This document shows positions 10,556-23,846 of a stretch of 64,000 bases of DNA, piece by piece. The first letter of the stretch is position 1. The number at the start of each line of letters is the position of its first letter. The DNA is taken from assembly GCA_022496805.1 (NCBI GenBank), contig CM040093.1, positions 11,808,713-11,872,712 of the forward strand, written 5' to 3'. Under the pieces are notes generated by a model. That model made no database searches, was not told the origin of the DNA, and saw only the letters and a program-made list of their open reading frames with translations. The position numbers and the translations under genes were made by a program. The DNA comes from Pohlia nutans. Taxonomy: Eukaryota; Streptophyta; Bryopsida; Bryales; Mniaceae.

Positions 10556-11576
10556 AATTATCTTCTTCTTGTGAATTAAAAAATTTGTCACGACGGATCA
10601 AGGAGACATGGCCACATTCTTGTTCAAATACTTGTTACATGAGCGTGCCCAGAATCTGGGACAAATACTCGCATTCTCAACCCTTAAAAGGACCGACCAA
10701 ACCCCACGGGCTTGGATTTTTTATCTTTCAAACCAATTCAACCATGAGTTGCTAATAATGGAGAAATGTTTTTATTAAATTTCTTTTTTAGGCAGCATTC
10801 ATGATAAGAATAGTATATACCTACATTTTTAGAATGTAAATCACTTCTATATTTTGAGTTTAAAATAAAGGAATGACATTTAAATTAAGGAATGACACTT
10901 AAGGGTTAACACCCCCTAATTGTTGCAGTTGGAATGAAAGTTGCTTATAAATTTTATTTTATTTTTTATGAATGGTTTCGTCCAATTTCTCCTTGCCCGA
11001 TTACATTCCAAGGTGCATGTCACTCTACCAAAAAAAATTGAAAACTTAAAATAAATAAATAAATAAATGACTACAGTAGATGAGAGACATGTATTCTTGA
11101 GGACCGAGTTAGTTTTTACTGTGCATTCGGCTAAAAGCCAAACAACCGTCAGAAAGGTGGTGTTGGGCCCATCATTTTGTATTTTATTTAATTTTAATTT
11201 TTGGCACAGCCTATCATATTTCAGGATTCACCCTAAAGGGAGTTAGTTACTGTGTAGTGTACACTATTTCAGCATATTCAGGAATTTCTTAGGAACTTTG
11301 CCGGCTACAGGAAGAGCCTACCCACATGTGAGCCCCGTCCCAACTATGATAAGCAAAAATAATAATAAAATAATAAACATAGTAGGCTGATTTGGGCATT
11401 TTTTAATGAAAATGTGGGGACAGATTTCACATGTGGCCACCTCGTGATTGGGTCCTTGTCTATGGGCTTCATCATAGTAATAATAATCATAACGTTAACC
11501 CAAAGACTGTTGTGGATAAAGAGTTTGTTGGGGGTATTTTGTCTATCTATGCCTTTTGAACATGCATAGCGTTCTT

Positions 11577-11845
11577 CCCCTGACTCTAAATCCCCTCCTC
11601 GACGTTAATGCAAGAGGACAAAATTGCCCCCTATTTTGTGCATGTAGGGGCTCACCTTAAAAAATAACTCCCTCTTCCAAGGGTTTAAAATTCTATAGGG
11701 GGTTCTCCTAGACTACTTTGGGACTGTGGGCCCCAAATTTGCAAAAAAAATGCCAAAAAAAGACCCTATGGAGCCCAAACTCGAATTTGAGCCTATGGGT
11801 GAATAGTGATTGCATTAACGTCAAGGGGGGGATTTAGAGTCGGGG
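11577..11845 (+). mobile_element. MULE-like MITE, copy 1
   Basis: Terminal inverted repeats start CCCCTGACTCTAAATCCCC and end GGGATTTAGAGTCGGGG, with a second inner arm GACGTTAATGCA / TGCATTAACGTC. Flanks are GCGTTCTT and ACGTTCTT, a probable 8-9 bp target duplication with one change. Inverted copy at 30856-31133. Confidence 0.75.
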
Positions 11846-12119
11846 ACGTTCTTCAGCCCGCCCTGTTGTTCACCTCTGAATCTCAAACATCTGTCAAGGG
11901 ATTGGAGGAATCGTATATTTTTTTTCTCTAACTTGAGTTGGGCCAAACAAAGAGGGTTGGAGATTTGGATTATTTTATTAATAGTTTCTCTACAATGTTG
12001 CTACAGTTTAAAGGGTGTGGTCTAGCAAGGGCTAAAGAACGTTATGTGGATAGCGAGGTCATTTCATCAAAACTCTTAGAAGACAAACCTTTTGGGGTTC
12101 TTTCAACCCCAACAATTTC

Positions 12120-12329
12120 ACTACACTACTTACTACTAATAGTGCGTGTGGGTTTATAGTAAGGGAGGGTAATTAGTGAAGGTGACACTAAAATATAAAA
12201 TCGGTGCCAAAAGAAGATTTCATGCCAGTCAGTAAAAAATTCAGCCCTCATCAATTTCATGATTTTGGAAAAATAGAGCGTGTATTTGGAATTAGTACTA
12301 CACGCACTATTAGCAACAAGTAATGTAGT
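12120..12329. mobile_element. MITE with ACTACACTAC termini, copy 1
   Basis: Begins ACTACACTACTTACTACTAA, TAGTGCGTGTGG and ends CCACACGCACTATTAG-like sequence then TGTAGT. About 210 bp. The same family lies inverted at 28587-28775 (TAGTGTCACCTTCA region shared). The superfamily is not determined. Confidence 0.7.
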
Positions 12330-13733
12330 TAGTTTGGGTTCCTCTGCTATGTGGTAGTTATATTGTGGTGGCTCTGTATTTTATTCTACTTGCAATTGAT
12401 TCTTTTCAATTTGTGCCAAAAAGAAAAAGAAAAAGAAAAAGAAACCCTTTTTAGAAAGTTTGGATTTTTTTAAATATAAAAGTAAATTACATTTTAAAAT
12501 GTAAATACGTATCGTTTACTTCATGGGTGATGCTTTAAAAAAAATTGAAAAATGGGTTTTTCTACTGTAAATTACTTAATGGTCAAATTGGTTTATAACG
12601 TCAATTTTTTTGCAATTTTTGAAAATAAAACGTTTGTGGGGTTTAAATCTCTTGATGGAAAATTCTCACTATTTGAATTGACATGTTTCAGTTAGAACTA
12701 AGACTTTTTAAATATGAAATATTTTCAAAATAAACATGTATAGAAGTTGTTGTTGATGAATGAGAACTTAATTTCATTGACAATTATTAGTTTTCCTTTT
12801 TCTTTTGTCGATGACAATCATCTTTGCTTGAATACATTTAACACATTCATTTTACTTATTCCAAGTTTTTGTTGATAAATACAAGTATGTACTGTAAATT
12901 TGGACTTATTTTGCTTTAGTTAGTCACCTTTGTTCTACAAGACAAACGATGTAAATTTTGACAGGTGTTTAGGAATATATATATTGGATGAGAATGGTTG
13001 GCAGTTTTGATTGAAACCACTAATATTATTTTTTATATCAATTTTTTATAAGTTGAACAAATTCAAACTATAAGATGCAATTTTTATCAAGAATAACATT
13101 ACAATGTACAATTCCATTTTTTTTCATTTCAATTTACATATATATGTAAATAAATTGCTAAAACCACAAAATACAGTAGTATTTTTTATATAATACTAAT
13201 TTTTTATATTGACATGCCATCATGGAGTCTTTCCCTATGAAGCTTTGGATCTTTTCTTCTATGCATAACTTCAAACAAACATCAAAAAGGCCAAGAGAAT
13301 TTGCATTTGGCAATAAATTTTATGATTTTTCTTCAAATATAATAAGTAACTCCATCATTAGGAGGGCATTTATGGCAGTAGTGAGTAGGAAAACGTGAGA
13401 ACCGATAATTAGATAACAATGTAAAGGCAATTTGAACACACACGCAAATACATCAAAGTTAGACATTGAAGGTCTTTTCTTTTCTTCTTTTAACAAAAAA
13501 AAAAGAATTTATTTTATGTATTGAAGTTTTTTGAAAAAAATTAAACGTGCTTAAAAGAAGATTATAATAGAACAAGAGGTGGAAAGAATGAGGCTACAAA
13601 GAAAAAAATATGGATGATAAACACAATATTCTAGTGTAGTATATACCTTGCATCTTTTGAAGTGTAGTACAGAAAGAATCTAGAGCACTTCAGAACTAGT
13701 TTATTTTTTAAGAGATTTATTTCATTGCTAAAC
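12330..13733. other. AT-rich intergenic, nothing recognised
   Basis: Long AT-rich stretch with homopolymer runs. No exon, element end or RNA gene could be supported. Confidence 0.5.
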
Positions 13734-13995
13734 ATGCAATCACTATCAAATGAGACAATATTGACAAACATGGTGACTAAGGTGGTATGGTTAATAGAAC
13801 TATCTCCAACATATACTATATGTACTATTTATGCAATCACTATCCAAATAGCCAACAACAAACATGATGACCAAGGTGGGGTTAATAGAACTACTTCTAG
13901 CAAATTCTATATGCATGATGCATGCAATCACTATCAAATAGCCAACAACAACATGATGACTAGGTGGTATGGTTAATAGAGCTATCTCCAACAAG
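13734..13995. repeat. tandem repeat, three units of about 90-97 bp
   Basis: Units start CATGCAATCACTATCAAAT at 13734, 13831 and 13920 (with small variants). Each goes on to CAACAA(C)AACATG(A/G)TGAC, AAGGTGG and GGTTAATAGAACTA. The stop-free frames across it are a by-product of the repeat. Confidence 0.8.
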
Positions 13996-14984
13996 ATATT
14001 TTATTCACAATAACATTAGGGCCAAGGTTACTGTATTTTTTATTTTTTTTAATTGTCTAAGACATAAATGAAACAAAATCAATAATTATGACGTGGACTA
14101 TACCCCTTTTGCAAACATGGAATAAACTAAAGATTGTGATAAAAATAATTTAAAAAAAAAAACAAAAAAAACATGAAATTTGTTCACTTAGCTAGTTGTT
14201 CATTGATTCCAAAGATGTTCATGCAAGTGTTAAAACAAATACGTTATGGAAAAAAGAAATAGACCTAAATTTAGAAGCTTCCATAGCATTCCTATTGACC
14301 ACTCGTAAGAATAAATGGCTCTCATTGACTATTTGAATATAGCGCAAAGCTCCCTTTGCCTACTATAAATAGAATTTAAAAACTCACCAAATTTTCAAAA
14401 AAAATTCTTCATTTTTGGGTTCAAGATTTACTTGAATTTATAGTCATTGAAAAAGAAAAAAATCTCCAAAATTCCTTTAATTTGTTTAAATAAAAATAAA
14501 TAAAAAAACTGAAAAAACATAATAATGAGGATAAACAAATTTGCATTTGAAAATAGCAACCAAAAATAAACTACAATCAAAATCTGGTCATCCAGCCCAT
14601 TAGCCAAGGGTTAATTTTTATTTTTATTTTCTTGCAATATGTTATTGATTTGGAGGATTGGAGTGGTTCTTGTGTTCTTTCTTTTCCCACCTTCTGGTAC
14701 TAGTAAGCACTCATGAAAGAAGGAGGATGAATAATAATAATTCCTATTGGGCATTTTTGTGTAACGTAGGGTCAACAAAAACTATTTCTAAAAATGATTA
14801 CCAAATTTTTGGAGATTAATCTTTCACAAAAACTACATTTTGTTTTGGAAAAAAGGAATAGGAAAAAAGCATTTCACATGTCAGACATTAGAGTTATCGG
14901 AAAACAAAAATGGTGCATGAGTGGAGTTCAAGTGGAGTTTGCTCCCTATAATTACAATTTCTGACAAACATTGTTCATGAATAG

Positions 14985-15190
14985 TCTTTTAGGCTTAGGG
15001 GAACTTTCCTTTAGCATTGGGGAGGTCACGAGTTCCATGCCCCCCAGTGGCGCATGGCCTTACTTTAGATTATTCTCCAACTCACTATAGACTAGTTTTG
15101 TAGTCTTTTGGAATTCAAAGTGAGTCTAAGGTGAGTATGAGGTGAGTTTCCACTATGAGACACTCTTTTCGGTTAACTCTATTATGTTTT
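14985..15190 (+). repeat. dispersed repeat, copy 2 (uninterrupted)
   Basis: Counterpart of 6240-6434. It ends CGGTTAACTCTATTATG, with a single TTAA at 15173-15176 at the place where the first copy carries the 398-bp TTAA element. It therefore acts as a paralogous empty site. Confidence 0.6.
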
Positions 15191-15425
15191 GAAAAAAAAC
15201 AAATATAAGGCACAAATGCGTTGACTATGCCTTGCACCTACGGTAGCAATGTAATTGGATATAACTCTTTCCAAGGATATATTACAAGGATCATCACCGT
15301 ATGACTAAATTACCATAGTGCATTATTAATGCAAGGATTCGGTTCTTTGCTTGTTTTAGTTTTTAGCACTCATTGAGTCCAAATTTTGCCTTTGGTATTA
15401 AATGTGGTATTAGCGAAAGCCATTG

Positions 15426-15600
15426 GGAGCATGGCTCAGTGGTTCAAATTTTGGTACTTCTATGGGGTGATCAGGGTTCAAATCCTAATGCTGCTCGGTT
15501 GGCTACTACCATGGTGAGAGGTCTCACGACCTCATTGTATGGGTACCCTAAAATGTCCTAGGGGGAAGAGCATGTCGGTTTTTCTTAATGGTATCTAGTG
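15426..15600 (+). mobile_element. tRNA-derived SINE
   Basis: The head has an RNA polymerase III A box, TGGCTCAGTGG (15432-15442), and a B box, GGTTCAAATCC (15475-15485), spaced 32 bp apart as in a tRNA. The 5' GGGAGCA could partly pair with the downstream TGCTGCTC, but a proper acceptor stem and anticodon arm are not formed, so it is not a functional tRNA gene. The unrelated body extends to roughly 15600. No clear target duplication was found. Confidence 0.7.
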
Positions 15601-15929
15601 GTAGCCTTAGGTAGCTAAGGATTTTAAGTTTGACAGAAGGCATCGATAATAAGTTGCACTATTTAGGTATTGGTGGCATAATTAGTAGTATTGTCCCCAA
15701 CGAACACTTCATTCATACATGCAATATGGATGTGTTTTTTTTTTTCTCTCTTTGGTATTAGCAAAGTGAATCTAGTCCAAAGGTGTACCTTAAGACATTT
15801 GCAAACACCGCTCTTAACATCAAGTGAGAACATACCTTCAATATATTCCTTGCAAATAAGTGCAATACTAACTATCACTATGAACTTAATGTATTATGGT
15901 ATGTTCACATTTAGTATTAGAAGTGGTCT

Positions 15930-16350
15930 TAGTAACCCCAAGAAGCCCAAATTGGGTCTTATGTTCTTTTTAACAATTCACTATTTTTGATATAAGCATA
16001 GCTCCATGTGAATTATTGATTTTCCTCAATCTGATTCATAGAAATTATCATTTTAAAACCACGAATCCAAAGCCATGTAGGGGTTAAATCGAATTTAGTC
16101 TAAAAGTGTCTGTAAATGCATTTAAAAAATATTTGTTAATACTACTCTTAATAGACCAAGAAGTGCAAATTGGGCCCATGTAATTTTTTAGCAGTTTTGA
16201 GTAGGTCTCAAGTGGACTTCTTTTTGTTCATTTATTTATTTGACTAACACATGCAATGTTCTTCATTGATTCTTGTGATATAAATTTTAGTCTCATCTAA
16301 ATTATAGTATTTTTCACAATACGATCAATTGGATTTCACATTTAAATTTA
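15930..16350. mobile_element. two degenerate copies of the 0.2-kb TTAA family
   Basis: 15930-16087 ends GTAGGGGTTAA and contains AAGAAGCCCAAATTGGGTCT. 16156-16350 contains AGCAGTTTTGAGTAGGTC, AACACATGCAATGTTCTTC and CAATACGATCAATTGGATTT. Both match the intact copies at 35649-35884 and 62096-62307. Confidence 0.55.
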
Positions 16351-16792
16351 AATTTTCCCATTTCTCCCATATTAAGCTTCTCAATTCTTTTCTCAATTTA
16401 TCTCACAATAAGCTTCTCGTTTGCTCAAACTACTATTCCTAGTGGCTCAAAGTCCATACCATAGTGCTCAAGGTCCACACCATTGGAGGAGTTAAGCCTT
16501 CTATTTGTATGATACAAGTAGCTTAATATGGGACAAAGGTGTAACCTTTAAACATCCACACTATAATTGCCCGGTCAAACCTCATCACTTCCTCACATTT
16601 TAAAATATATTATATTATTATGGTATTTTTCTTATATGAAGAATTACCTTGATTTACCTTAGCTTTTTCATAATTATTCAAATGAAAATAAAAATTATGA
16701 GATATTTCAAAGGCTTTTCTTGTAAAAATCATAGTAATTAAAAAAAATGCTTAGAATAGTATGAATTTTTTTAGGGACCCTTGGCAAGGGCT

Positions 16793-17349
16793 AAGTTAAC
16801 CCCTAAGCGTGCAAGGAGCCCTGTGGAGCCATGTTTGGTCGCTTTTCGGTCAAATGCTCATTTTCATCTAATTCCTAATTTCAAATGAAAAAGGTTCCAA
16901 CTGAGAAAGTGTGGGGGCTATCTTTTACTTTCTAGTCCAATTTACCATTCTTCAAAATTGTTAAAATTGTGTTTTTTTACAGCACATTAAAGCTCAAAAC
17001 CCTAAAATTCCAATATACACTACATAAAAAGTTATTCTATCGAATTTCTTTATATCTAACCTCAATAAACATGCCCTCTACACCTTTTTGTTCATCACTA
17101 TTATTTACATTTTTCTTTTAAAAAATCATACTATTAAAAGATTTTTTGTAATTACTAAGATTTTTACAAGAAAAAACTTTGAAAAAATATTATAAAATTT
17201 ATTTTTGATTAAATAATTATGAAATAAATCAGGGTAAATCGGATTAACAATATCTTATATGAGAAAAATACGAGAACAATATAATATATTTTTAGATGTA
17301 AGGAATCGATGAAGTTTGACCGGGTATTTGAAGTGTGGACACTGAAGGA
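16793..17349. mobile_element. possible TTAA-ended element
   Basis: Starts TTAACCCCTAAGCGTGCAAG at 16793, and a terminus GAAGGATTAAC lies near 17349. The pairing of the two ends is weaker than in the other elements, so the right boundary is uncertain. Confidence 0.35.
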
Positions 17350-17844
17350 TTAACACCAAGTGAGAACATACCTTTACCAGTACTTGGCATGCATTACAGA
17401 TACGTGCATGGATGTTTTGAAATTTCAAAGCAAGAGCCCCGAGCGATCCAATCACAGAAAAAAATCTTGAGGTGAAAGAGCCATCACTGTCTTATGAAGA
17501 CTTGTAGTTGTATTACCATCACCACCAACCGACCGAGAAAATCACGGCGGAGAATTGCGAATTGGCCAACTACTGATGTCATTTTCCGTTATGGAGTGTA
17601 AACATGATGCAACCGTGTAGCATCAATACTATGGTATATGTACCCAATGACGTGGATATTGCACTTTAACACTTTAAGGACATTGCTAGTCCGAGGGGAA
17701 TTTTGGCAAAGTCAAGCATTGAATTTCACTTAGTTCTTGATTTTAAACGCAATTAATTTCAACTTAAAAAAAAATTACAGCACCAATAATCTACTTTTTA
17801 TTTTATTTTGAGGTTTAGGAAATACAATCAAATCACAATTTTTG

Positions 17845-18041
17845 TGGCCATAGCATAATAGAGCAATGGGAGCCAACACCCTTTTGCAATGGAACCACAA
17901 TTAGAAACTAAGTATACTTGACTATGCCATGGTGGTCCCAAAATTCATGGAATACTTAGAAAAGTGGATTTAAGTGAAGATTCTCTTTTATCTAGTTTTC
18001 AAAAGGGTGCTCCATTGCACTGCTCCATTATCCTATGGCCG
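17845..18041. mobile_element. MITE with GGCCATAGCATAATAGAG termini
   Basis: Begins TGGCCATAGCATAATAGAGC and ends GCTCCATTATCCTATGGCC. Internal GGAGCCAACACCCTTTTGCA is shared with the inverted copy at 51537-52026 inside an intron of the RS2Z gene. Confidence 0.7.
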
Positions 18042-18903
18042 TTTGAAGATAACATCTTGAAATCTTAATATATAGTGCATATCAAATTTAAAAAATTATT
18101 TATGGAATTGCACTAGGAAAGTAAGTCAATTATATCATGATGTTTACCACTAGTAAAAGAATTAGCTAAAATTTCCATTTTAGCTAAACTTTTCATGTCA
18201 CTTTGAACATTTTGTAACTATTGTCAGTTTTAACAAAGAAATTATTTAGAATAATTCATTTTAAAGCCTATGATTATGAAAAAACGAAAATAAGTTTATG
18301 ATGTAGATTTTTGAATTGGAGAAATATTTAAATTTTGAAATACATATTTTGATGTTGGAAACTAATGAATCCTAACCAGATGAGAACATGGTTTGTTCTA
18401 TTAATAATTCCTATAAAAAAATAAAAAAAAGGTAGGAGGTCCATTTGAGATTTTTGGCCCTTTAGCGATTCTACTTGGTTATTTGAAATCTCTACATTTT
18501 GATTTGTATATTTACTCACTTTCATAACGTTCTTTAGCCCTTGTAACTTGAACCTAGGAATAAGAATCATTGCACAAGAATCACTGTAGCAGATTCTAGA
18601 ATATTAAACATGCCACATAATTCTTTATCTAAAGACAGGTGGTGGAGCATTGAAAGTCCACAACAACCCCGCCTCAAGAATCACATGTTTTTATTTTTAT
18701 TTTTCATGCAGTGAGAGCAAAAGGGTGTCTGAACCCTTGCAAGGGCTAAAGAACCTTATGTTTCACCTTTTTCACCAAAATTATTGTTGTGTGTACCCAT
18801 GTGTATTTACCCACAAACTATAACTCTACAGTTCTAAAATTTACCAAACCAACCAATGTCGGCTCCAAATTAAAATTTTCATCAATTTTTTTCCAAATAT
18901 GTA

Positions 18904-19023
18904 AGATAGATAAATAGATAGAAACTGTGGTCCTCTTTTGAGGCTGGCGTGAATAAAGTGCATGTGACCCAATGCCCACTGAACAAAGGGCCATTGGAAC
19001 AAATTAACAAAACTACTCTTCCC
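18904..19023 (-). mobile_element. short non-LTR retroposon copy
   Basis: Read on the minus strand it runs GGGAAGAGTAGTTTTG, CCAATGGCCCTTTGTTCAGT, then GTTTCTATCTATTTATCT. No clear target duplication was found for this copy. Confidence 0.65.
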
Positions 19024-19721
19024 TATCAGGAATAGACACACCAAACATGTAACAACAGAATGGGGCCAAAGTCCAATGGAGAGAAACCCCAAATACAGTA
19101 TTATACCTGGACTATAAATAAATAAAAGAGTCCAAAAATCATAATAAATATTTTGGCTTCTTTTTTGGGGCCAAAAGAAAAACATAATTGTGTGTGAAAA
19201 TGTGAATGATGCTGGTGGCCTGGCAAATGCCATGCAGCAAACTGAGGGGGGTGTTAAAATAGAGCAGACCAAGGCACAATCTCAACAAACATGGCACAAA
19301 AGACTCCTCATATTCCTGAAGCACCACCGGTCCATCAAAGCTGTAGTTCCCTTGTATTTATCTCCAAGCCTCAGTTTCTGTGGGGCTAAATATTCACTTG
19401 TTTGACTTTACCTTCCCCCTCACCCTCCCATGTACAGTATACCACTGTACAGTATCCCATCGTATAAAATGCATCCCCAAGTATCATCTACTTTTAATAG
19501 AGCTAACTATGTTCTTATTATAATTAGTGTGTGTTTTGTAAATAGTGTAGATTACAAATAAAGTGAATTAGAGCCTAATTTGAAATTGCTGGAAATTAGT
19601 TTGGACGTGGATTTTTTTTACAGCTTGGAGAATTTGTTGCAATGCTTGGAAATGATTGTGGATGTGAAATTTTTAGTGATTTTTATAATGTGCGTTAATT
19701 GAGAAAACTAAGTATGTCCTT

Positions 19722-20656
19722 TTAACCCCTAAAGGACCATTCTCATTCTTAAAATTTTATCACTTTCTCGTGATGCTTTCAGAAAGGCAATTGTATCTCT
19801 TGATTGGTATTCATGTAGAAAACTTCACCATTGAAGTTCAAAAAGGACTTAGTCATGAGACTGTACATCAATTTTCAGAACAATCTACCGTATATATTAC
19901 ATGATTATAAGGTTTGATTATAAGTTGATTTCTGAAAATTTTGAATAAAACCAATAGGTCATTCATTGCAAACTTTCTCATAAATTTAAAAACCATGATT
20001 AGCGTTTGAAAGTTTAGGAGCATACAAAGATGTACTATATCTAGGTGCCCACAAAAAATGGTGTTCTAAAACTAAATACAACAACAATGATTGATTCTCA
20101 AAGATTTATGTTTGGGTGAATTGACTTGTTGGTGACTCGTTGGTGACTCGTTGAGCCAGTGTTTGTGATCGTTATTAATTTTTACATTGCAAAAATGTTT
20201 TAAAGAATTCAAATATATATTTGGAATATTCCAAAATATTCCAAAATAATATAAAATATGTAGAAAAGATTCCAATTATTTTGAAAAGATTCCATTTAAA
20301 ATATATTAAAATATTTTCCGTAATTATTTTATAGTGTTAATGATGCAGTAATGGCAAATATTTTACATATTGGACACTTCTTTTTTTAACGAATGTGACG
20401 TCCAAGTGTGAAAACACCTTCAAGTCATCAACCGCCCTAACTACTATGTCCCAAGTTCACCTACGTTGACGTTTTTATTTTTTCCCGATGAATCAATCAA
20501 CGTTATTGCAAATCTTGAAGGATTTTTGTGTTCTTGAAACGAACATTTTCAATTCTTTAGTTAACATTGAGTCAAAATTATGAAATCCAAACAAGTTATT
20601 AAAGTAATGAAATTATTCTTGGACACAATGTGTCCACCTGGTCCTTTAGGGGTTAA
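19722..20656. mobile_element. TTAA-flanked element, 0.9 kb
   Basis: Has an 18-bp perfect terminal inverted repeat, TTAACCCCTAAAGGACCA, at both ends. The ends share sequence with the 0.2-kb family but the interior differs. AT-rich and non-coding. It may be a longer member from which the short ones derive, or an unrelated interior with the same ends. Confidence 0.75.
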
Positions 20657-22804
20657 GGGGGTTGTTTTTTCTTCTAAAAAGACTCGTACTACAAAAGCTC
20701 TTTCTTTTGTTGTTCATTACGGAATTCATTAGAAAAAATTTGAGGCCTTGAAGAGGCTTGCACTCCTTGTAGCAATTAGATTGGAAAATAAAAAAAAAAA
20801 TTTTAAAAATAAATTACAATAAATTAAAAATAAAAATAAATCGTTGTCCAAAGTGGACAGATGCCGTCCACGTTGGACAACATTTTTTTAATTTTTAATT
20901 ATTATTATTATTTTAAATTTTTAGTCTTTTTTGTACTGCTGAAAGAGTAGTGGCCTATTCAAGGTCTCAAGTTTTTTTCTAATGACTGTTGGTGGTCACC
21001 TGAAATTCAAAGCCACCTTTTCACCTATTTGACATAGATTCTTGTATGGCTTTAAGTTTAACATCCAACCTTCTACTACTCTACTTTTGTTGTGCCGTGT
21101 GTAGTTGTCACATGTTTTTTTTGGAAGAGGCTAAAAGGATATAGAAAAGGTGAAGGAGATTGTTAGATTTATACAAAAGAATAAGGGAGAAGGATAATGG
21201 AGGCTCCTGGATTTACATAGAATGTTCTCTTTGTCAAATGTTACTTATTTAGACATATCTTTTCACATATAACATGATTGTTTGAATTTAGATTTACATC
21301 GAATATTTTCTTTGTCGAATGCTACTTATTCAGACATGTCTTTTCACATATAACATGTTTGTTTTTGGATGTATGACACTAGTACTCATATTTTTTTGGA
21401 TATTCTTGTATTCGGATCTTCTAAAATATTTGTATGGCTAAGTCTCCCCAACCATTTCAAAAAGAACGAAGGATGCACTAGGCTTCAAAAGGTGTCTTTT
21501 ATAAAATGTGCGTTTTTATCTATTGGAATCACTAATCTAAACAAGGATTTCATTTACTCAAAATCAATGAACATAAATAGTAAACTAGTCTTATGTGCAA
21601 AATAGATGTAATTGTATGCAAGGAATTTATATAAGATATTGGTAGAATGTAAAGCACGTGTTTGAATTGGTTACCACCTTCCTTTTCTACATAGCTTCTA
21701 TGTTCCCTATTCTTTTTTGCAATGGTTGGTATATATTTCTTTGGTCAATGACAACCTTTTAGTGTAGCAACCAAAAATTTATTTTCTAAACTATAAAAAA
21801 TTGATGTTTGTCCTTTGAAGACCCAAAAAATGCACTTTTCATCTCGGGGGGCACCAACACATATCTAGTGTAATCACGTGGATTAAGAGGGTATTTGAAT
21901 GGGAGCTATCACATAATTGGAATATATGAGGTATATTCCAAGTAGATCCCCAAATTATTCTTTATTTGAATTTAAAGTACCCTATATTACATATAATTTT
22001 TTATAATTAGGTAGAAAGTTTTTCCTCTCACAAATAAAAAGGACCCTATAGTATAACTCATGTGGTTTTTTACTTTTCACATGGTCACCCCCCAAGTTTT
22101 CATTTAATATTAGTTCACAATATATTCATTTAGAAATGAGATTTGAGTTTGCAATTTGTAATCTGTAAGTTGTATGAGAAAAACAAATTTTATTCACAAA
22201 ACATATCGAAAGGAGGTTAATTTCTGATATTATATACTCATATCAAATACACTATTTTATTTCAATGTATAATACAATTCAACAGCACTACATTTATATG
22301 CTGAAATAAATTTAATCAACTTTTACAAAACAATAATTTCTAAAACGCCATTGTGCAACAAATTAAACTGAAATCAAATGTTCATAGTTATACAATTCAC
22401 TTGTGAAAAATATAAATAAGATGGGGCTAAATTTTACATCACTAAAGAACATTACATATATTGGTCAACGTATACCTAAATTTGCATAAAAGAAAATCTC
22501 CGTATGAGCCATTCAAAACTATCAAATAAAATAACAAGAATCGATTTGTGCTTCGTGGAGTTAAAGAACAAGATTCACCATCGTATTTTCCATTCACAAA
22601 CAATGACACTCAAGGAGCCTCATGGTCGGGGATGAAACTCATCCGTCCCGGCCCACAAACGTGCACCAACAGCCATTCATTCATCCCCAACCACATTGTC
22701 CTTCTCCATAAAGTAGCCTACTCATCGATTCATCCATCCAAACGATCGACATTCATTCATCCAGCGCACTCACTCACTCTAGTCCAGTCCACGCTGCATC
22801 ACAT
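20657..22804. other. AT-rich intergenic with one degenerate TTAA-family fragment
   Basis: 22390-22510 resembles the minus strand of the 0.2-kb TTAA family (AACATTACATATATTGGTCAA). The rest holds no supported gene. The open frame at 21369-21605 has no recognisable features. Confidence 0.45.
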
Positions 22805-23846
22805 TTAAAGTATGTACCCATCCATAGGCATGTATTCGCGGACCGTATACTATACGAATTCCCGACCTATACGCGTGAAATACGGCCGTACCCGCGGAAG
22901 CCGACGGATGGCGATGTCAGGGTCTTGTCTGGATGTCAGACGGATGCGAACGGATGAAATCCACGATGAGTGTGCCCCGGTGGCGTCCCAGACGGATGAA
23001 CGTAGAGATGAATGTGGTCGTCGTCTCCGCCCCTTGATGATAGGGGTTGGTGGCGACGCCGGGCAGGGAGGGTTTGTTCTAGAGCTGGGAGGTCCTTCGT
23101 CCGCCATAGCCAAAAGCTTGTGTTCCTTTACGTTCCTGCTCTGAAGCTGCCTTTTCTGCTTGTGTGCTGGCATCGTTACAAGGATGCTTGTGAAAAATAG
23201 GACTTAGAAAGAGTGGATGGCTGGGAGGACTGAAGAACAAGCGCTTGGGAGCGGTGATAGTCGGAAACGCTTGAAACGCCAGGGTTAAGTTGCAGCAGCT
23301 CACTGAGAGAGGAAAGTTTCTCCTAAGGTCTTTCTAAGACGGATGTGCGGGAAGCAAAAAACCTTAAGGTGAGTGAGCTATGGCGAACCTTGAAGCTCCA
23401 AAGGTCATGGTGACCGGTTGTTTGCTTAGGGGAAGGAAAAACGTGTTGACTGAGTCCCTTGCAGTTGTTAGGAAGCCGCTTGGTGACGACTTGTAGCTCC
23501 TGTCGGTGTTGGAATGTCGAGTGTTTCGTTTCTTCTTGCTGTCGTCGGGAGTGTTTCGGACAGTTTGTGAAATGGCGGGGATAGCTTGTTAGTCTGTGTT
23601 TAGAGTGTTGTGGTTTTTATTTAGTTATTTTATTTAGTGTGCGTGTGTTTTGAGGAGAGTGTAATTGCGGTGTTGTTATGAGTCTGTGGTAGGGAAGAGA
23701 TGGTGGACTGTTGTTAATGGTATTGTTGTCGGTCGTGCAGGGAAAGCTGGGAGTTAGATGGCCAATGTCAAGTGCGTGTGTTGTTAGAGCGTGCGCGCAG
23801 AGTAGAGAATATTGTGTAGTGTTGATAACGGAAGCATTATTGCTCG
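22805..23846 (+). promoter_or_regulatory. promoter and long 5' leader of Aux/IAA gene
   Basis: GC content rises sharply near 22850 and stays high into the coding exon, as expected for a transcribed leader. A good intron fits inside: donor AAG|GTGAGT at 23369 and acceptor GTCGTGCAG ending at 23740. Open frames in this stretch on both strands look like by-products. I did not find a TGTCTC auxin-response element I would call. Confidence 0.45.

Noticed and set aside
15426..15500. tRNA gene
   Set aside because: A and B boxes are good, but acceptor and anticodon stems do not form properly and the sequence continues into a SINE-like body.
22812..23173. overlapping frames on both strands before the Aux/IAA gene
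   Set aside because: They lie in the GC-rich leader; neither has a domain, and the two strands cancel each other as evidence.
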